A stretch of 64,000 nucleotides of DNA from Rana temporaria (Eukaryota > Chordata > Amphibia > Anura > Ranidae): contig NC_053494.1 of NCBI RefSeq assembly GCF_905171775.1, positions 44,177,981-44,241,980 of the forward strand. Reading direction: 5' to 3'. The notes under the pieces were generated by a model, which saw only the letters and a list, made by a program, of their open reading frames with translations, was not told the origin of the DNA and ran no database searches. Below, one piece after another: positions 36,261 through 48,150 of the stretch. How positions within the stretch are numbered: the stretch's first letter is position 1; every line of letters starts with the position of its first letter. The position numbers and the translations under genes were made by a program.

Positions 36261-36660
36261 CTGTGGAGGCACTGGACAGAGAAGGAGCATCAGCCGGGCA
36301 CCCAAGAAGAGGTTTGGGGCCCCTATTTGCTATACTTACCTGCTCTGTGCAATTAAATTGCAATGTTTTGTCTCTAAAAAAAAAAAAAAAAAAAAAAATC
36401 CTTTACAAATCAATTTAATGCTGGCTAAAATGAGTATCTGGGCTATAAAGAGGCTGGAAGCTGAACGGCAGACAGACATCACACAGCTGGTAATCTGATG
36501 TATCCTGTTTTGAGGAGAAAATGGTCATCTGATATCATACTGGGAATACTTTTCTAGGAGCATTCTATTGATGATTAAGACCGAATGAGGGCAGGTTGCC
36601 ATAACAGGTTAAAAAAAAAAAAAAAAAGTATTTAAAGGTTAGTGGTGAATTAGAGTGAAA
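36261..36660. other. Unannotated sequence
   Basis: No feature recognised apart from A homopolymers at 36376 and 36611. Confidence 0.35.
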
Positions 36661-36699
36661 GTGATGCTACAAATTTTTAGGTGAATGCGGTAAAATATA

Positions 36700-37270
36700 T
36701 ATACACACAATGCAGTTATGTACTGCGCTAACAAAAAATAAATAAAAATGTCCTACAGTAGAAAAACTTTTTTTTCCAATGAGCCTCTTTGAGATTTGGT
36801 GTTTACAAATTAAAAAAATATATATTTTTGCTGGAAAATTACTTGGAACCCCCAAACATTATATATTTTTTTTCTAACACCCTAGAGTTAATGGTGGTTG
36901 TTGCAATACTTTGTCACACCGTAAAAAAAAAAAAAAAATGAATTAAAAAAAATAAGACAACAGTAGTTAACCCATTTTTTTTTTATATTGTGAAAGATAC
37001 ATTTTACACTGAGCAAATTTATACCCAACATGTCACGCTTCAAAGTTGTGCCTGCTCATGGAATTGGGACAAACTTTTCTCCTTAAAAAGCTCCATAGGC
37101 GACGTTGAAAAAATTCTAGAGGTTGCAGGTTTGAGTTAGAAGAGGTCTAGGGATAGAATTATTGCTCTCGCTCTATCGATCGTGGCGATATTTCACATGT
37201 GTGGTTTGAACACAGTTTTCATATGCGGGCGCTGCTTACTTATGCATTCGCTTCTGCACGTGAGCTCGGC
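36700..37270 (+). repeat. Ranid long dispersed repeat copy
   Basis: The blocks 'ttacttggaacccccaaaca', 'aacaccctagagtt', 'tgcaatactttgtcacacc', 'cttcaaagttgtgcctgctc' and 'gaacacagttttcatatgcg' occur in the same order as in the copy at 54640-55030. Confidence 0.75.
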
Positions 37271-37339
37271 AGGACAGGGAATTTTTAAAATGTTTTTTTA
37301 TTTTATTTTCTTATTTATTTTACATTTATACTGTTCTTT

Positions 37340-38205
37340 TAACCACTTCAATACTGGGCACTTTCGCCCCCCTCCTTCCCAGACAAGTTTTCAACTTTCA
37401 GTGCTGTCACACCTTGAATGAGAATTGCGCGGTCATACAACACTGTACCTAAATGACTTTTTTTTCTTTTTTTTTTTACACAAATAGAGCTTTCTTTTGG
37501 TGGTATGTAATCATCGTTGGGGTTTTTTAATTTTTTATGCTACAAATAAAATAAAAAAATATTACAAAAAAATGCATCTCTTAGTTTCTGTAATAAAATT
37601 TAGCAAATAAGTAATTTATCATGATACATTTTTACCAAAAATTATGCTGCTACATTTCTTTGGCAAAAATAACCCAAATTGGTGTTCATCAGTGATGGGG
37701 GACAGACAGATGTTTTATGGGGACACTGACATCCGTGGTGGTTGGTGTACCGTTTGTGGTGTGATCTGTAACAGGGTCACTTTTATTCCTAATACAAGGA
37801 ATTTAAACATCCCTTGTAATATAAAAAAAGCATGACAGGTCCTCCTAAATATGAGATCTGGGGGTCAAAAAGACCTCAGATCTCATATTTACACTAAAAT
37901 GCAATAAAAACAAAAAAAGTCTCTTTAAGAGCATTGAGCGGAAATGACGTTTTGACGTTGCTTCCGCCCTGTAATGATATGGAGATGGGTGAGGGCCATT
38001 TTCCCCCTCACTTGTCTCCATGTCAGCCTAGGGAGAGGACGCGGTTGCCTCAGCCGCCGGCTCCGGTAACAGCAGTTGATTTGCTTTTGAAGTGTCCATC
38101 ATAGCTAGCGGCTCTGATAGGCTTCCTGATTACAGACTGAGGGCTGAAATCGGCTTCCAAATAGTTAACCAGGGGACGCAGGGGGTGTGCGTTTACTGGT
38201 TAACA
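37340..38205 (+). repeat. Ranid long dispersed repeat, forward copy
   Basis: It begins 'aaccacttcaatactgggca' and passes 'gaattgcgcggtcatacaac' and 'gagctttcttttggtggtat'. It ends in a moderately GC-rich part with 'gcggaaatgacgttttgacg' and 'gcctcagccgccggctccgg'. Degenerate 'caattgatgggcacagt' tandem units follow to about 38410. Confidence 0.75.
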
Positions 38206-38410
38206 CTGATTGGCTGAAGTGTCATCGAGGGACAGTGGAGGGAGGATGGCTGACCCGAGAAAGGCAAGTGCTGGGCGGCAATCTGGCAGCATTTTACAGG
38301 ACAAACTGGCGGATTTTGAGGGTGCAAACTGGCGGCAATTGATGGGCACAGTGGCGACAATTGATGGCATGGCACAGCGGCTGCAATTGATGGGCACAGT
38401 GAGGCTTCAA

Positions 38411-39190
38411 TTGTTTTTTTTTTGCTTGTTTGCGCCCCCCCAAAAAGTTTGAGCACCAGCCGCCACTGGTATGCATACGTACATAAGTCCAAGCTGGACC
38501 AATGTAAATATGCAATAAGGATCATAGCCAGCCCTCAGCTTTAGGATCTAACTTCAAAGGAATTGTACTAAAAGAAATATGGAGGCTGCCATTGCTGACC
38601 CCTTTCTCTGAAAATACTATCCGATTGGCTATCTTGGGCTTATTACTTTCTGAGACACTTTCCCAGCACAAGCAAAGGCATTGTGCATCAGGAGTCCTTG
38701 TGTTCATTCTTCTTGGTTGGTGAGAAAGTATTGTAGCCATTGGATCAGCAGGATAACCAGGCAACTAACATTTTCGGAATGAGAGGCGACAAGGGCAGCC
38801 TGTAAATTATTTCACTACAGGTTTATTTTAATCTAGTACCACACACACACACACTAAAAATAAATGCATCCTACACACTGTGTAAAACACCTTTTGGTTA
38901 GTATAGAAAAACAAATATTTCTGAAAGAATAGTTTACAGGGAAAATCCTCAGCATGGAGCACTGAAAATAGGCACAAATAGCAAGTATATTGCATTGAGT
39001 GACATTTGGTGGGGTGACATGGTGCCCTCTAGTGTTCAAATAGCTGAATTCTTTCTCTAATAAAGATACAGTAAAACCTTGTTTGAGAGCGTTTTGCAAG
39101 ACCAGCAATATTTTTAAATATATTTTGACTTGATATATGTAGCCAGGAGCTGGCTATTATGCCTGCAATTCAGAGACATTTTGCCCTGTT
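38411..39190. other. Unannotated sequence
   Basis: No gene or element recognised; a short (CA)n run lies at 38842-38855. Confidence 0.4.
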
Positions 39191-39341
39191 TTTAACCGCT
39201 TAAGGACAGCCCACGGCATATATACGTCGAGAACGGCGTTTCTGCTGTGAAAAAAGTGCAGGGACGCCGTTCCCACAGGACTTGAGCCCTGGTTTGAACC
39301 ATTAACTTTGCCTTTCAGAAATTGAGTTATATAGTGTTTAA

Positions 39342-39670
39342 AAAGGGGTTGTAAAGATTCATTTTTTTATTTTCTAAATAGGTTCCTTTAAGCTAGTGCA
39401 TTGTTGGTTCACTTACCTTTTCCTTAGATTTCCCTTCTAAATGTTTTTTTTTTCTTTGTCTGAATTTCTCACTTCCCGTTTCTCCCCCGTAAGCTTCTCC
39501 CCCACCCTATCATCCGAGCCATTCTGGCTGGGGGTTAGACTACATCCCTGCGGGGAGAGGGGGCGAGCATGCCGACTAACCCCCAGACAGAACGACTCGG
39601 ATGATGGGAGGCAAGCTTACTGAGATTAAAAGGAACCTTTTTAGAAAATAAACAAACTTTTACAACCCCT
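39342..39670. mobile_element. TTAA-type MITE, 'aaaggggttgtaaag' family
   Basis: Inverted ends 'aaaggggttgtaaag' and 'cttttacaacccct' are bounded by TTAA at 39338-39341 and 39671-39674. Internal arms 'tttctaaataggttccttt' and 'aaaggaacctttttagaaaa' are also paired. A larger member of the family lies at 53847-54606. Confidence 0.85.
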
Positions 39671-39674
39671 TTAA

Positions 39675-40254
39675 ATAAAAATACCTTTTACAATTTGCAG
39701 TGTGTATGTGCAGTAATACAGTAAATTTGAACCGTTTCACAGATAGTGTGCGAGTCTTATTAATACAGTTGTAAGATGCCTGAACCCAGGATGTCAGAGG
39801 TGATGGAGGACTTGCAGATTCGGGGGCAACCAGTGGGGTACATAGTCAATTAGCAGCCCTTACGAGGGTACCGCTACACATACAAGTAGTGTCATGTCAC
39901 AACTGTGTATAAAAGAGAAGACACGTGTCTCCAGGTGTAGCAATATGGTTACATTTAATGAAGGTACAGAAACTCACATGGTTGATAAATAAAAATAAAT
40001 AAAAAAAAGGCACATCTAAGTATGCAGGCATTTAGGGTAAAGCTGTCTACATAGACCATCCTCTAATTGCCCCCCTGAGAGTCAAACGCAGTCCCAACCC
40101 ACAACTTATAAAAAATTCAAACTGAAATCATGTGAATTCCCTTATCTATTGATCTGTCCTGCCATTTTGGCATCTCTTTATCAGTCCAACCTCAACATAA
40201 AACAAACCCAAGCGGTTAAATTACAGAGACAAATGGATTATAAAATTTATTATA
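39675..40254. other. Unannotated sequence
   Basis: No family recognised. The portion before 39342 (from about 39195, 'aaccgcttaaggacagccca') is a short piece of the ranid long repeat. Confidence 0.4.
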
Positions 40255-40600
40255 AAAAAACATCCGACAAAGGCGGTAATATTGTCCTGATGTCAAGCAC
40301 TGACTCCCAATAGGCCCGAATAACCGGTACTTGCCAAACCATGTCGAAAAAGGCTCCAGTAGAGGACAAGCATCCTGTACAGACTGAACTCACTGGCAGG
40401 TAAATGGCTGATAATCTTTGTGGGGTGTAGAAAGCCCTATGAAGAAACTTCGACTGAATGAATCTCTCTGGCTGAAATCATATTTGTAATGCAAGATCCC
40501 GTACAGTCCTCCCAATCATCAGTAGTGAGGCCTGGTATGTAATTTTCCCATTTATCAAAAGATTTATTCATTCCTCAGCAAAGGTGTTCACCTTAGGAAT
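40255..40600 (-). mobile_element. L1-like ORF2 C-terminal fragment
   Basis: Minus-strand translation shows TTDDWEDCTGSCITNMISA, then a FLH.AFYTP segment, then CLSSTGAFFDMVWQVPVI near 40330. This is the C-terminal order of L1 ORF2, with stops and a frameshift. It meets a plus-strand L1 fragment near 40605. Confidence 0.7.
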
Positions 40601-40604
40601 AATC

Positions 40605-42235
40605 TCCAAAAGTTTTAGGTTAACCAATGGAACAAGACAAGGTTGCCCACTATTCCCTTTAAGTATACGCAACAACCCTGATATTAAAATAGGCCAATAT
40701 GAACATTGGATGGGACTCTTTGCGGGTAATATTCTTTTATTATGTTATCATTGACGAATCTGGATCCCACCTTAACTGCTGTTTTTTTTTTTTTTTTTTA
40801 ATTATGAGAATGTTAGGGTAATGTATCATATTACAAAGTCAATCACCATAAAAGTTATGTTTTTACCTATGAATCTTCCTACAGGTAAGTCTAATAATCT
40901 GCATACAAAATATGGATATAACTGGGATGAGACCTCTATTTCTTATTTTGGCGTAAAGCCCGTAAATACCCCATCTCCAAACTATATGAAGTTTCCTCTT
41001 CGAGCAAATCAACGAAGATTTACAACATATCCAAAAAAAAAAAAAAAACCCTTTCATGGGTTGGCAAAATAGCGGCTTTCAAAATGCAAACGTTACCTAA
41101 AATCCTCTATTTTCATACTCTCCCTATTCCGATACCTACCTTTTTTTTTTTTTACGCAGACCCAAACCAAGCTGAAAGAATGCATATGGAATGGTAAAAA
41201 ACCCAGAGTGTCGTTCGATATTAACTACTATGAAAACCTCAGGTGGAATGGGTCTCCCAGATATAAAAAAAAATAAGAAGAAGAAGAAGAAGAAGAAAAA
41301 AAAAAATACTACTATACCTCACTACTAGACCAAATTAAATATTGCCTTTCCTCCCCAGAAGACAAACTATGGATTAACATAACATTAAAAGAGAGGCCAC
41401 GTTAGGTTATGATATGGCTTCCCTTTCCATGGCTTACTGCATCCTAAAAGAAAAGTAAAATATAATACATAATTATACCGAACCTCTGTAGCATTAAAGC
41501 AACACTGGTAGCATGGAAACGTTTGCTATACAAAACGAAAGACAATGTTGCACACACCAAAGTTGCAATGCCAACAAGAGTTTTAGACTACTGCGAGATT
41601 CAAATGTCCATAGGAGAATCTGTTAATAAAGGTTACCATGTATAGAAGTGTCTACATACCCACGTTAAAAACATAGCGATCAGTAAAATTATCAAATGTA
41701 CCCGACTGAATGCTATTGATCCTAATAAGCATGTCGACATCCCTATGAATATATGGCAGTACTTTACACTCCAGAAATACAAAAGAAAGGAATTACTTTA
41801 ATCTATAACCTTAGCATCCCCTCCGACAGAATAAAAAAATCCCAAAATGACCAAGTGGGGGGGGTGGGACCTCTCTCTTAAATTCACAAAGGAAAAATGC
41901 TCTATTGACTACTAGTAAAGCTTCCTTCTGCATTTTTGCAAAAACATCCTAAAAAAAATAAAATACAAAAATAATATAAATATATCTGTCAAGAATGGCT
42001 ACATAACCTGAGTACCTCCTTATTACCTTAAAAATATGTCATTAAATTGATAACAGTATTCCAATAACATGATCCAATATAGCATAAAACCCAGGTTTAC
42101 CCCTTACTGGTTATAAGATCTTGAGAGTTGATCTCCACTTAGTTAGTCAATTTCTGCCCACCCTTAATGGGACCTAACAAGAATATACACAGTACCTTGT
42201 ACATTTGACTTTGTTTCTTGTTCTTGTATGTTTAA
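40605..42235 (+). mobile_element. L1-like LINE ORF2 fragment, plus strand
   Basis: At 40625 the frame reads TNGTRQGCPL, the conserved L1 reverse-transcriptase motif, followed by a GLFA(D/G)(D/N)-type active-site segment near 40715. Downstream are WVGKIAAFKMQTLPKILYFH (41058-41117) and an 'ECIWNGKKPRVSF' block near 41180, also in L1 order. The rest to 42235 is decayed, with A-tracts and a GAA run. Numerous stops exclude function. Confidence 0.8.
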
Positions 42236-42249
42236 ATCTTAGACCTCTC

Positions 42250-43015
42250 AACGTTACAATGTGTTAATGAAATACCCTACGCTAGAATTGTTGGAATGTA
42301 TTAAAAGAGAGAATACATTTTTTTTTAAACATTTATTCATTGTTTGGGCATATGCGACTGAGAGCCTAAGGTACAGGGAAGATAAGGGTTTGTCTAATAT
42401 TCTGGAGATGAGCAAGCTTTCAATCCGATCCGGTTCCAGTGTGATCGGTTCTTGGAGCTGAGCCCGGAAAGCATGACATAATTGAAAGTTACGGAAGGAC
42501 ATAGATCAAGGCAGAGCGAATTTATCTCGCAACTCTGCAAAAGTAGAGATCCTCCCTTCTATAATCACATGCTTCAGTGCCACAGCTCCCTTTGCTGCCC
42601 ACAGCTGAGGTTCTGGGATCCGAGTGAGATACTCTAACTGGGGGTTATCCCATAACTGGATATGGGATGAATAGATGGCATCCTTCCCAAAAATACCCCC
42701 TTGCCTGTACCCACACTCTGGAGGGCTTTACGCATGGGCACGGTGACCTGTGAGTGGGCCCTAGGACCACGATAGACCAAGTAACTCAAAGCAGCATATG
42801 ATCCAAGTAGGACAGCCTCCAACATGACTGCAGAGTTCTGGACTGGCCAGCTGAACCACCACCATACCATCACTAGCACTGCTGTAGGTTAGGCAAGGCC
42901 AGGCCTCCCTAAGGGGCAAATGAAGGGTGATCCTAACCAATCTAGGGATCTTACCCTCCCAGATAAAGGGAGACCAGGACCGGTGTGTTCCTGAAGACAG
43001 ACATTTCGGTACATC
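42250..43015 (-). mobile_element. L1-like LINE ORF2 fragment, minus strand
   Basis: The minus strand encodes WEGKIPRLVRITLHLPLREA near 42970, followed in another frame by tracts resembling 'GGLALPNL'. This part of L1 ORF2 follows the reverse transcriptase. The fragment lies head-on to the plus-strand L1 at 40605-42235. Confidence 0.65.
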
Positions 43016-43135
43016 GTTCACACCTTGTTTTACGTAGCGTTACTAAACCCAAAACTGTAAAATCTGTCTGTATATGCAGAATAGCATGCTTGTTATACTC
43101 ACTGTGAAACTTAAGGGGTTAATCCCCTGCATTAT

Positions 43136-43919
43136 GTAAAAAGTAGGGCTGTGCAAATTAACTTTTAATTAATCGATTAATCTTAAATTTTTTTTGATCG
43201 ATTAAAATTCTTTTGATTGGTACTCACCTCTCCACCAGCTTCTGGGCCTTCAGGGAGTTCCGTCGGAGATCCAGTAATGTCACGGACACCGGCGGGGCTT
43301 GCCGTGTCCATCTGAAGGGCTCCTTTGCTGTGCCTTCATATCTGCATGTCAGCGGGACCTTACTATCTGCCACACGCAAGGGCTGTTACACTTCCCTCTA
43401 TCAACCTGGGATTCTACAGCCATCCACTGGGAGTTGTGATAGTTCCCTTCATGGGACATCTACTTGCCGACGGATTGAGGTTAACCTCTCCTCATCTGGA
43501 TTCAGCAGTGGTATCGTTGTACACATTTTTATACCAGTATCATACTTGGCTACATGTTTTTATGACTGCTTTTGGTACCGTTTGGTATTGCTCGCACCAT
43601 TTTTACAGTTTATGTAGCTACATCGATTTTATCTCCAGTGCGATATTTATTTGGTTACCTACTTGAAGACTATAAAAGTTTTAACGCTATTCCCATCGAG
43701 CGCTGCCTTTGTGTGTTTTTTGTATCCTGCTATCCATTTTTCCAGTGGTTGGTCGCTGCACTGGGAATCAGCCTGCAAGGAGATCAGCTAAAAGTAGTTG
43801 GATCTGTATGTGCGTTATAATTAATCAAAATTAGTCGATCAATCGATAAAAAAAAAACAAAAAAAAAAACGATTAAATCGAACACAAAAATTTTGATCAG
43901 TAACAGCCCTAGTAAAAAG
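43136..43919. mobile_element. Non-autonomous hAT element with 8-bp target duplication
   Basis: The element at 43144-43911 (768 bp) has ends 'tagggctgtgcaaatt' and 'gtaacagcccta'. It is flanked by identical 'gtaaaaag' octamers (43136-43143 and 43912-43919). Sub-terminal 'attaatcgattaatc' and 'gatcaatcgat' blocks are likely transposase-binding repeats. A plus-strand frame (43572-43820) ending GDQLKVVGSVCAL is shared with the second copy at 54205-54569, which is reversed and shorter. No transposase domain is visible. Confidence 0.9.
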
Positions 43920-44499
43920 TCTCTTGATTCTGTATGCACAGATCCTCCCTCTCCTGCAAGGTCACCCTGGACCAGGGGCGGATCCAGAGTCTGGTCTCGG
44001 GAGGGGCACTGGCAGAAAATTTTGCGGGCATATTGTCGGGGCAATGGCTGGTGTTGGCACTTCAATCATCACGGCGCCATGGTTGTTATGGTGTCAGGAT
44101 GATTGAAGCGCATTATTTCTATTATTACATTGTAATAATGCAGAATCAGTGGGAGCCCTGAGTGTGTCACTTGCCACATTCCCTGCCACCAGATGTGGAT
44201 TGTCACTTGCCAGTGGCTGTGTCCCGGAGTGAGGGCGGACAGTGAGTAGGGTTGCCACCTTTTCGTCAAGCCAAACCCGAACACATTAGCAGCGCACGCC
44301 AATATATATATATATATTTTTTTTGTAGTACATTAAATTCATTACCTCTGTACAAAGCAATGCACAGCTATTGTTTTTTATGCAGTATACACTGTATATA
44401 TATTTTTGTGATTAAATACAATTTCTAATCATATGGAGTTAATCACAAGAGTCCCCCTTTATATTAGAGTCAGTGGAGAGGAGTGCCTAGGGTATAATG

Positions 44500-44991
44500 G
44501 GGGCAGTATGTATAGAAGAGGAGTGTGGAGTGTATGACAGGGGCAGTACGTACAGGAGGAGTGCAGAGGGTATGATGGGTGCAGTTAGTACAGAAGAGGA
44601 GTGTGGAGGGTATGATGGGTGCAGTTAGTACAGAAGAGGAGTGTGGAGGGTATGATGGGTGCAGTTAGTACAGAAGAGGAGTGTGGAGGGTATGATGGGT
44701 GCAGTTAGTACAGAAGAGGAGTGTGGAGGGTATGATGGGTGCAGTTAGTACAGAAGAGGAGTGCGGAGGTTATGATGGGTGCAGTTAGTACAGAAGAGGA
44801 GTGTGGAGGGTATGATGGGTGCAGTTAGTACAGAAGAGGAGTGTGGAGGGTATGATGGGTGCAGTTAGTACAGAGGAGGAGTGCGGAGGGTATGATGGGT
44901 GCAGTTAGTACAGAAGAGGAGTGCGGAGGGTATGATGGGTTCAGTTAGTACAGAAGAGGAGTTTGGAAGGTATGATGGGTGCAGTTAGTAC
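44500..44991. repeat. 40-bp minisatellite, left block
   Basis: About 12 head-to-tail copies of a 40-bp unit containing 'tatgatgggtgcagttagta' and 'cagaagaggagtgtggaggg'. Early units are degenerate; later ones are nearly identical. The array is broken by a hAT insertion and resumes at 46159. Confidence 0.95.
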
Positions 44992-46166
44992 TAGGGTTGT
45001 CCCGATACCGATACTAGTATCGGTATCGGGACCGATACCAAGCATTTGCCCGAGTACTTGTACTCGGGCAAATGCTCCCGATGCTTTACCCGATACTTGT
45101 CCTGTGTCCTCCTCCAGCCCCCCCTCCCTTTTTATGCAGTCTCTCAACCTCTGTGCCCCCCGCCGCTGTTTCCTTCTCCCTCTGTGCCCCCCGCCGCTGT
45201 TTCCTTCTCCCTCTGTGCCCCCCGCCGCTGTTTCCTTCTCCCTCCGTGCCCCCGCCGCTGTTTCCTTCTCCCTCCTGTCCCCCGCCGCTGTTTCCTCCTC
45301 TCCCCCGTGCCCCCCCTGCTGTTTCCTTCTCTCCTCCGTGACCCCCGATGTTTCCTCCTCTCCCTCCGTGCGTCCCGATGTTTCCTTCTCTCCCCCGTGC
45401 CCCCCCGCGGTTTCCTTCTCTCCCCCGTGCGTCCTGTTGTTTCCCTCTCTCCCCCGTGCGTCCCGATGTTTCCTTCTCTCCCCCCGTGCGTCCCCCGCTG
45501 TTTCCGTCTCTCCCCTGTGCCCCCCCCCCCCGGAACTGTCAGGATGGAGAGCGGCGGTAGGAGCCGGTAAACCCGGCTCCTTACTGTTCCGAATGGACAG
45601 AGTCAGCGATGACTCTGTCCATTCACAGAACTGAATCATCGTAACCTGTTGATTACAATGTTTCAGTTTTATGAATGAAGAGAAGACGCTGTCTTCTCTG
45701 CATTCATTTTCAGCGCAGCTGATGCTGCTGAGAAAGGGACAGGGGAATCTGTATCCCTAGTCCCTTTCTCTGTCTCAAAGGGGAGATGTCAGAGGTCTGT
45801 TAAGACCCCTGATATCTCACCAAAGCCCCCCCAACAGGGTTGATTAAAAAATAAAATAAAAATTGCAATAAATAAAAAAATAAATAAAAAAAAATGTAAA
45901 TGGTAATAAAAAATTCAAAAACACACTGACAATCCACTACCCCCCCTCTAAAAAAATAAAAAATAAAACGCCACTGTAAAAAATAAAAATAAAATAAAAA
46001 AAAGTAAAAAAAAAACAAACAAAAGAAAAAAACGCCACTGTCACATCACATTAAAAAAAAAAAAAAGTAAAGTATCGGTATTCGGTATCGGCGAGTACTT
46101 GAAAAAAAGTATCGGTACTTGTACTCGGTCCTAAAAAAGTGGTATCGGGACAACCCTAGTTAGTAC
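44984..46166. mobile_element. hAT element inserted in the minisatellite
   Basis: The element at 44992-46158 (1167 bp) has ends 'tagggttgtcccgatacc' and 'ggtatcgggacaaccct' plus 'a'. The minisatellite octamer 'gttagtac' is duplicated at 44984-44991 and 46159-46166. Sub-terminal palindromes such as 'ccgagtacttgtactcgg' and 'ggtatcgggaccgatacc' are present. The middle is a 31-bp minisatellite and an A-rich tail; no transposase is encoded. Confidence 0.93.
45140..45530. repeat. 31-bp C-rich minisatellite inside the hAT element
   Basis: About 12 copies of a unit containing 'ccccccgccgctgtttcctt' and 'ctccctctgtg'. The early units are 31 bp; later units vary in length and sequence. The unit lacks stop codons in several frames and its length is not a multiple of three, so long overlapping open frames appear on both strands without being genes. 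Confidence 0.93.
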
Positions 46167-46395
46167 AGAAGAGGAGTGTGGAGGGTATGATGGGTGCAGT
46201 TAGTACAGAAGAGGAGTGCGGAGGGTATGATGGGTGCAGTTAGTACAGAAGAGGAGTTTGGAAGGTATGATGGGTGCAGTTAGTACAGAAGAGGAGTGCG
46301 GAGGGTATGATGGGTGCAGTTAGTACAGAAGAGGAGTTTGGAAGGTATGATGGGTGCAGTTAGTACAGAAGAGGAGTGTGGAGGGTATGGCGGAC
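46159..46395. repeat. 40-bp minisatellite, right block
   Basis: About six further copies of the 40-bp unit seen at 44500-44991, continuing in register after the hAT insertion. Confidence 0.95.
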
Positions 46396-47622
46396 TGGCA
46401 GTGGCATAATGGGGAAGGATGTCTCGTGGTGTCTATGGGGTAATCAGGGAGTGATGTTGGGAAGATAAGGGAAGGAAAGTGACCATGGAATGATGTCCCT
46501 CAGCTGGAGAGGGGGGGGGGGGGGGGAGGAAGCAGATCGTAGTGGTGTCTGTATGAAGTGGTCTGGGGGGTGATGCAAGATGGGGGCTGAGAAGTGGTCA
46601 GATAGCGATGTTTATAATAATAAAAAAAATAAAAAAAAACATCCATTAAAGACATTTACAACAATAAATCATACAACAGTACTACTAGATGCAAGTACAG
46701 ATCTATGTAATCCAGCCCCTAGCACTCTGTATGCCCAGATAATGTGAAGGTAAATATATGATCCAGGCTGAGTCTGTACAATCAGAGGTGTGAACTCACC
46801 ACGTATACAGTATACAGGTTACATGAATGGCTATAAATTACTCCACATATCCAGTCTGAACAATTGGATTGGCACAGACTGTTCATGCTTAGAAGTGATC
46901 TCTCACATGTGATCGGGCTGCAGACCTCACCCCCCCCCCCCCCTTGAAAGTTTGCAACTACTATCCACCCTACTAAACTTCAACTCACCTCCTCCCTTCC
47001 TCTGGCCAACCGACAGGAGCTACAGTGAGCTCCGCCTCCCAGGTCTCTCAACACACCGCACTGCTGATTGGAGGGGGGGGGGGGGGGCTGAGTCAGAGAT
47101 AACAAGGACCCCACACAGCACGAGACTGGAGGGAGGAGGGGGGGACAGAAAGGAGCTTTGAATCCCGAACACACACCGCAGGCACACTGTATTCTTTGCA
47201 ATGCTGCTGTTTCACAGTGAAACGTGTGATGATGCCTGGTCTCCCCTGTCTGGATGGTCTGCCCCTGTTCTGGGCTGAATCATGTGCCCGGGTTACGACC
47301 CACCTCCTCCTCCGCGCCTGCTATGAATGATAGTGCGACGCCACCGCGTAACTACACAGATGTGACACACAGTCACAGACGAGTCTCTCTCTCTCTCTCT
47401 CGGCAGCGGCACCGCTGATTAGCTGATGTGAGAGACTGAGAGAGACTCGGAAGAGCGGCAGATAGCCGCAGAGCAAGCAGTGAACCCCCCCCCCCCCCCC
47501 AAAAAAAAAAAAAAAAATTACAAGAAAAACAAAAAAAAAACACAACAGCAAGCGAGTGTGACATGATTGTCTCGGGGGGGGGGGGGCAATTGCCCTGTTG
47601 CCCCCCCCTGGATCTGCCGTTG

Positions 47623-48150
47623 CCCTGGACAAGTCCGTATACAATACAGTGAGTGTAGCTGCACATGCTCAGTTTGGTTTCTGTTGCTGGAGAGAACATT
47701 AACGGTTTGATCAGAGCTAGTCAGGTCACATGGTATTGACATCACACATTTGGGCGTGCATACAGATCCCAAATGACAGCCCAGTCCCTCCCTTCCTCCC
47801 TCTTCCATGCCCAGAAAACAAAAAAAGTGGGTGGGATGTCACATCTTGATTCATGGATGATCCACCTCCCATAAAATCATGAGAACACAGGCTATATTGG
47901 ATTTCACGAGGCAGCGATTCCCATAAATGAGAACACCCCTGTACATGTTTTTGCAGTGTTCCTTTTTTGACCTCGCAACAGCATCAGTTACAGACTGCAG
48001 ACATACATATTTCTAAACTTTTAAAAATACATTTCCCAATTTCTAAATTCATAAATACAGATTGTGGCAAAAATGTGTAAGGTTTTCTTTTTTTTCATAT
48101 TTGTGATCCCTCTTTCTTTGACTTTCCTCTTTTTCCCCTCTATTTTGCTA
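47623..48150. other. Unannotated flank of the large hAT element
   Basis: Without the hAT elements, 43021-43143, 43912-43972 and 47623 onward form one older sequence. Part of it resembles 48560-48700 ('gttactaaacccacaacagt', 'aacctaaggggttaatcct'), so this is itself an interspersed repeat of unknown class. Confidence 0.5.

Larger units (their letters stand above)
43965..47630. mobile_element. Large non-autonomous hAT element (3.65 kb)
   Basis: Ends 'caggggcggatccag' (43973) and 'ctggatctgccgttg' (to 47622) are inverted repeats matching at 12 of 15 positions. Identical octamers 'ccctggac' flank them at 43965-43972 and 47623-47630. The interior has no transposase but holds a 40-bp minisatellite, a second hAT inserted in that minisatellite, several long C/G homopolymers and a (CT)n run. 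Element type is inferred from the 8-bp duplication. The size is unusual for a MITE and is mostly due to nested and tandem sequence. Confidence 0.8.

Noticed and set aside
44941..45639. Long open frames of 232 codons (minus) and 223 codons (plus)
   Set aside because: They arise from a 31-bp tandem repeat without stop codons inside a hAT element; several frames are open at once and the peptides are low-complexity.
43973..47622. Autonomous hAT transposase inside the large element
   Set aside because: No transposase domain is visible in any frame; the interior is tandem repeat, nested element and homopolymer-rich DNA.
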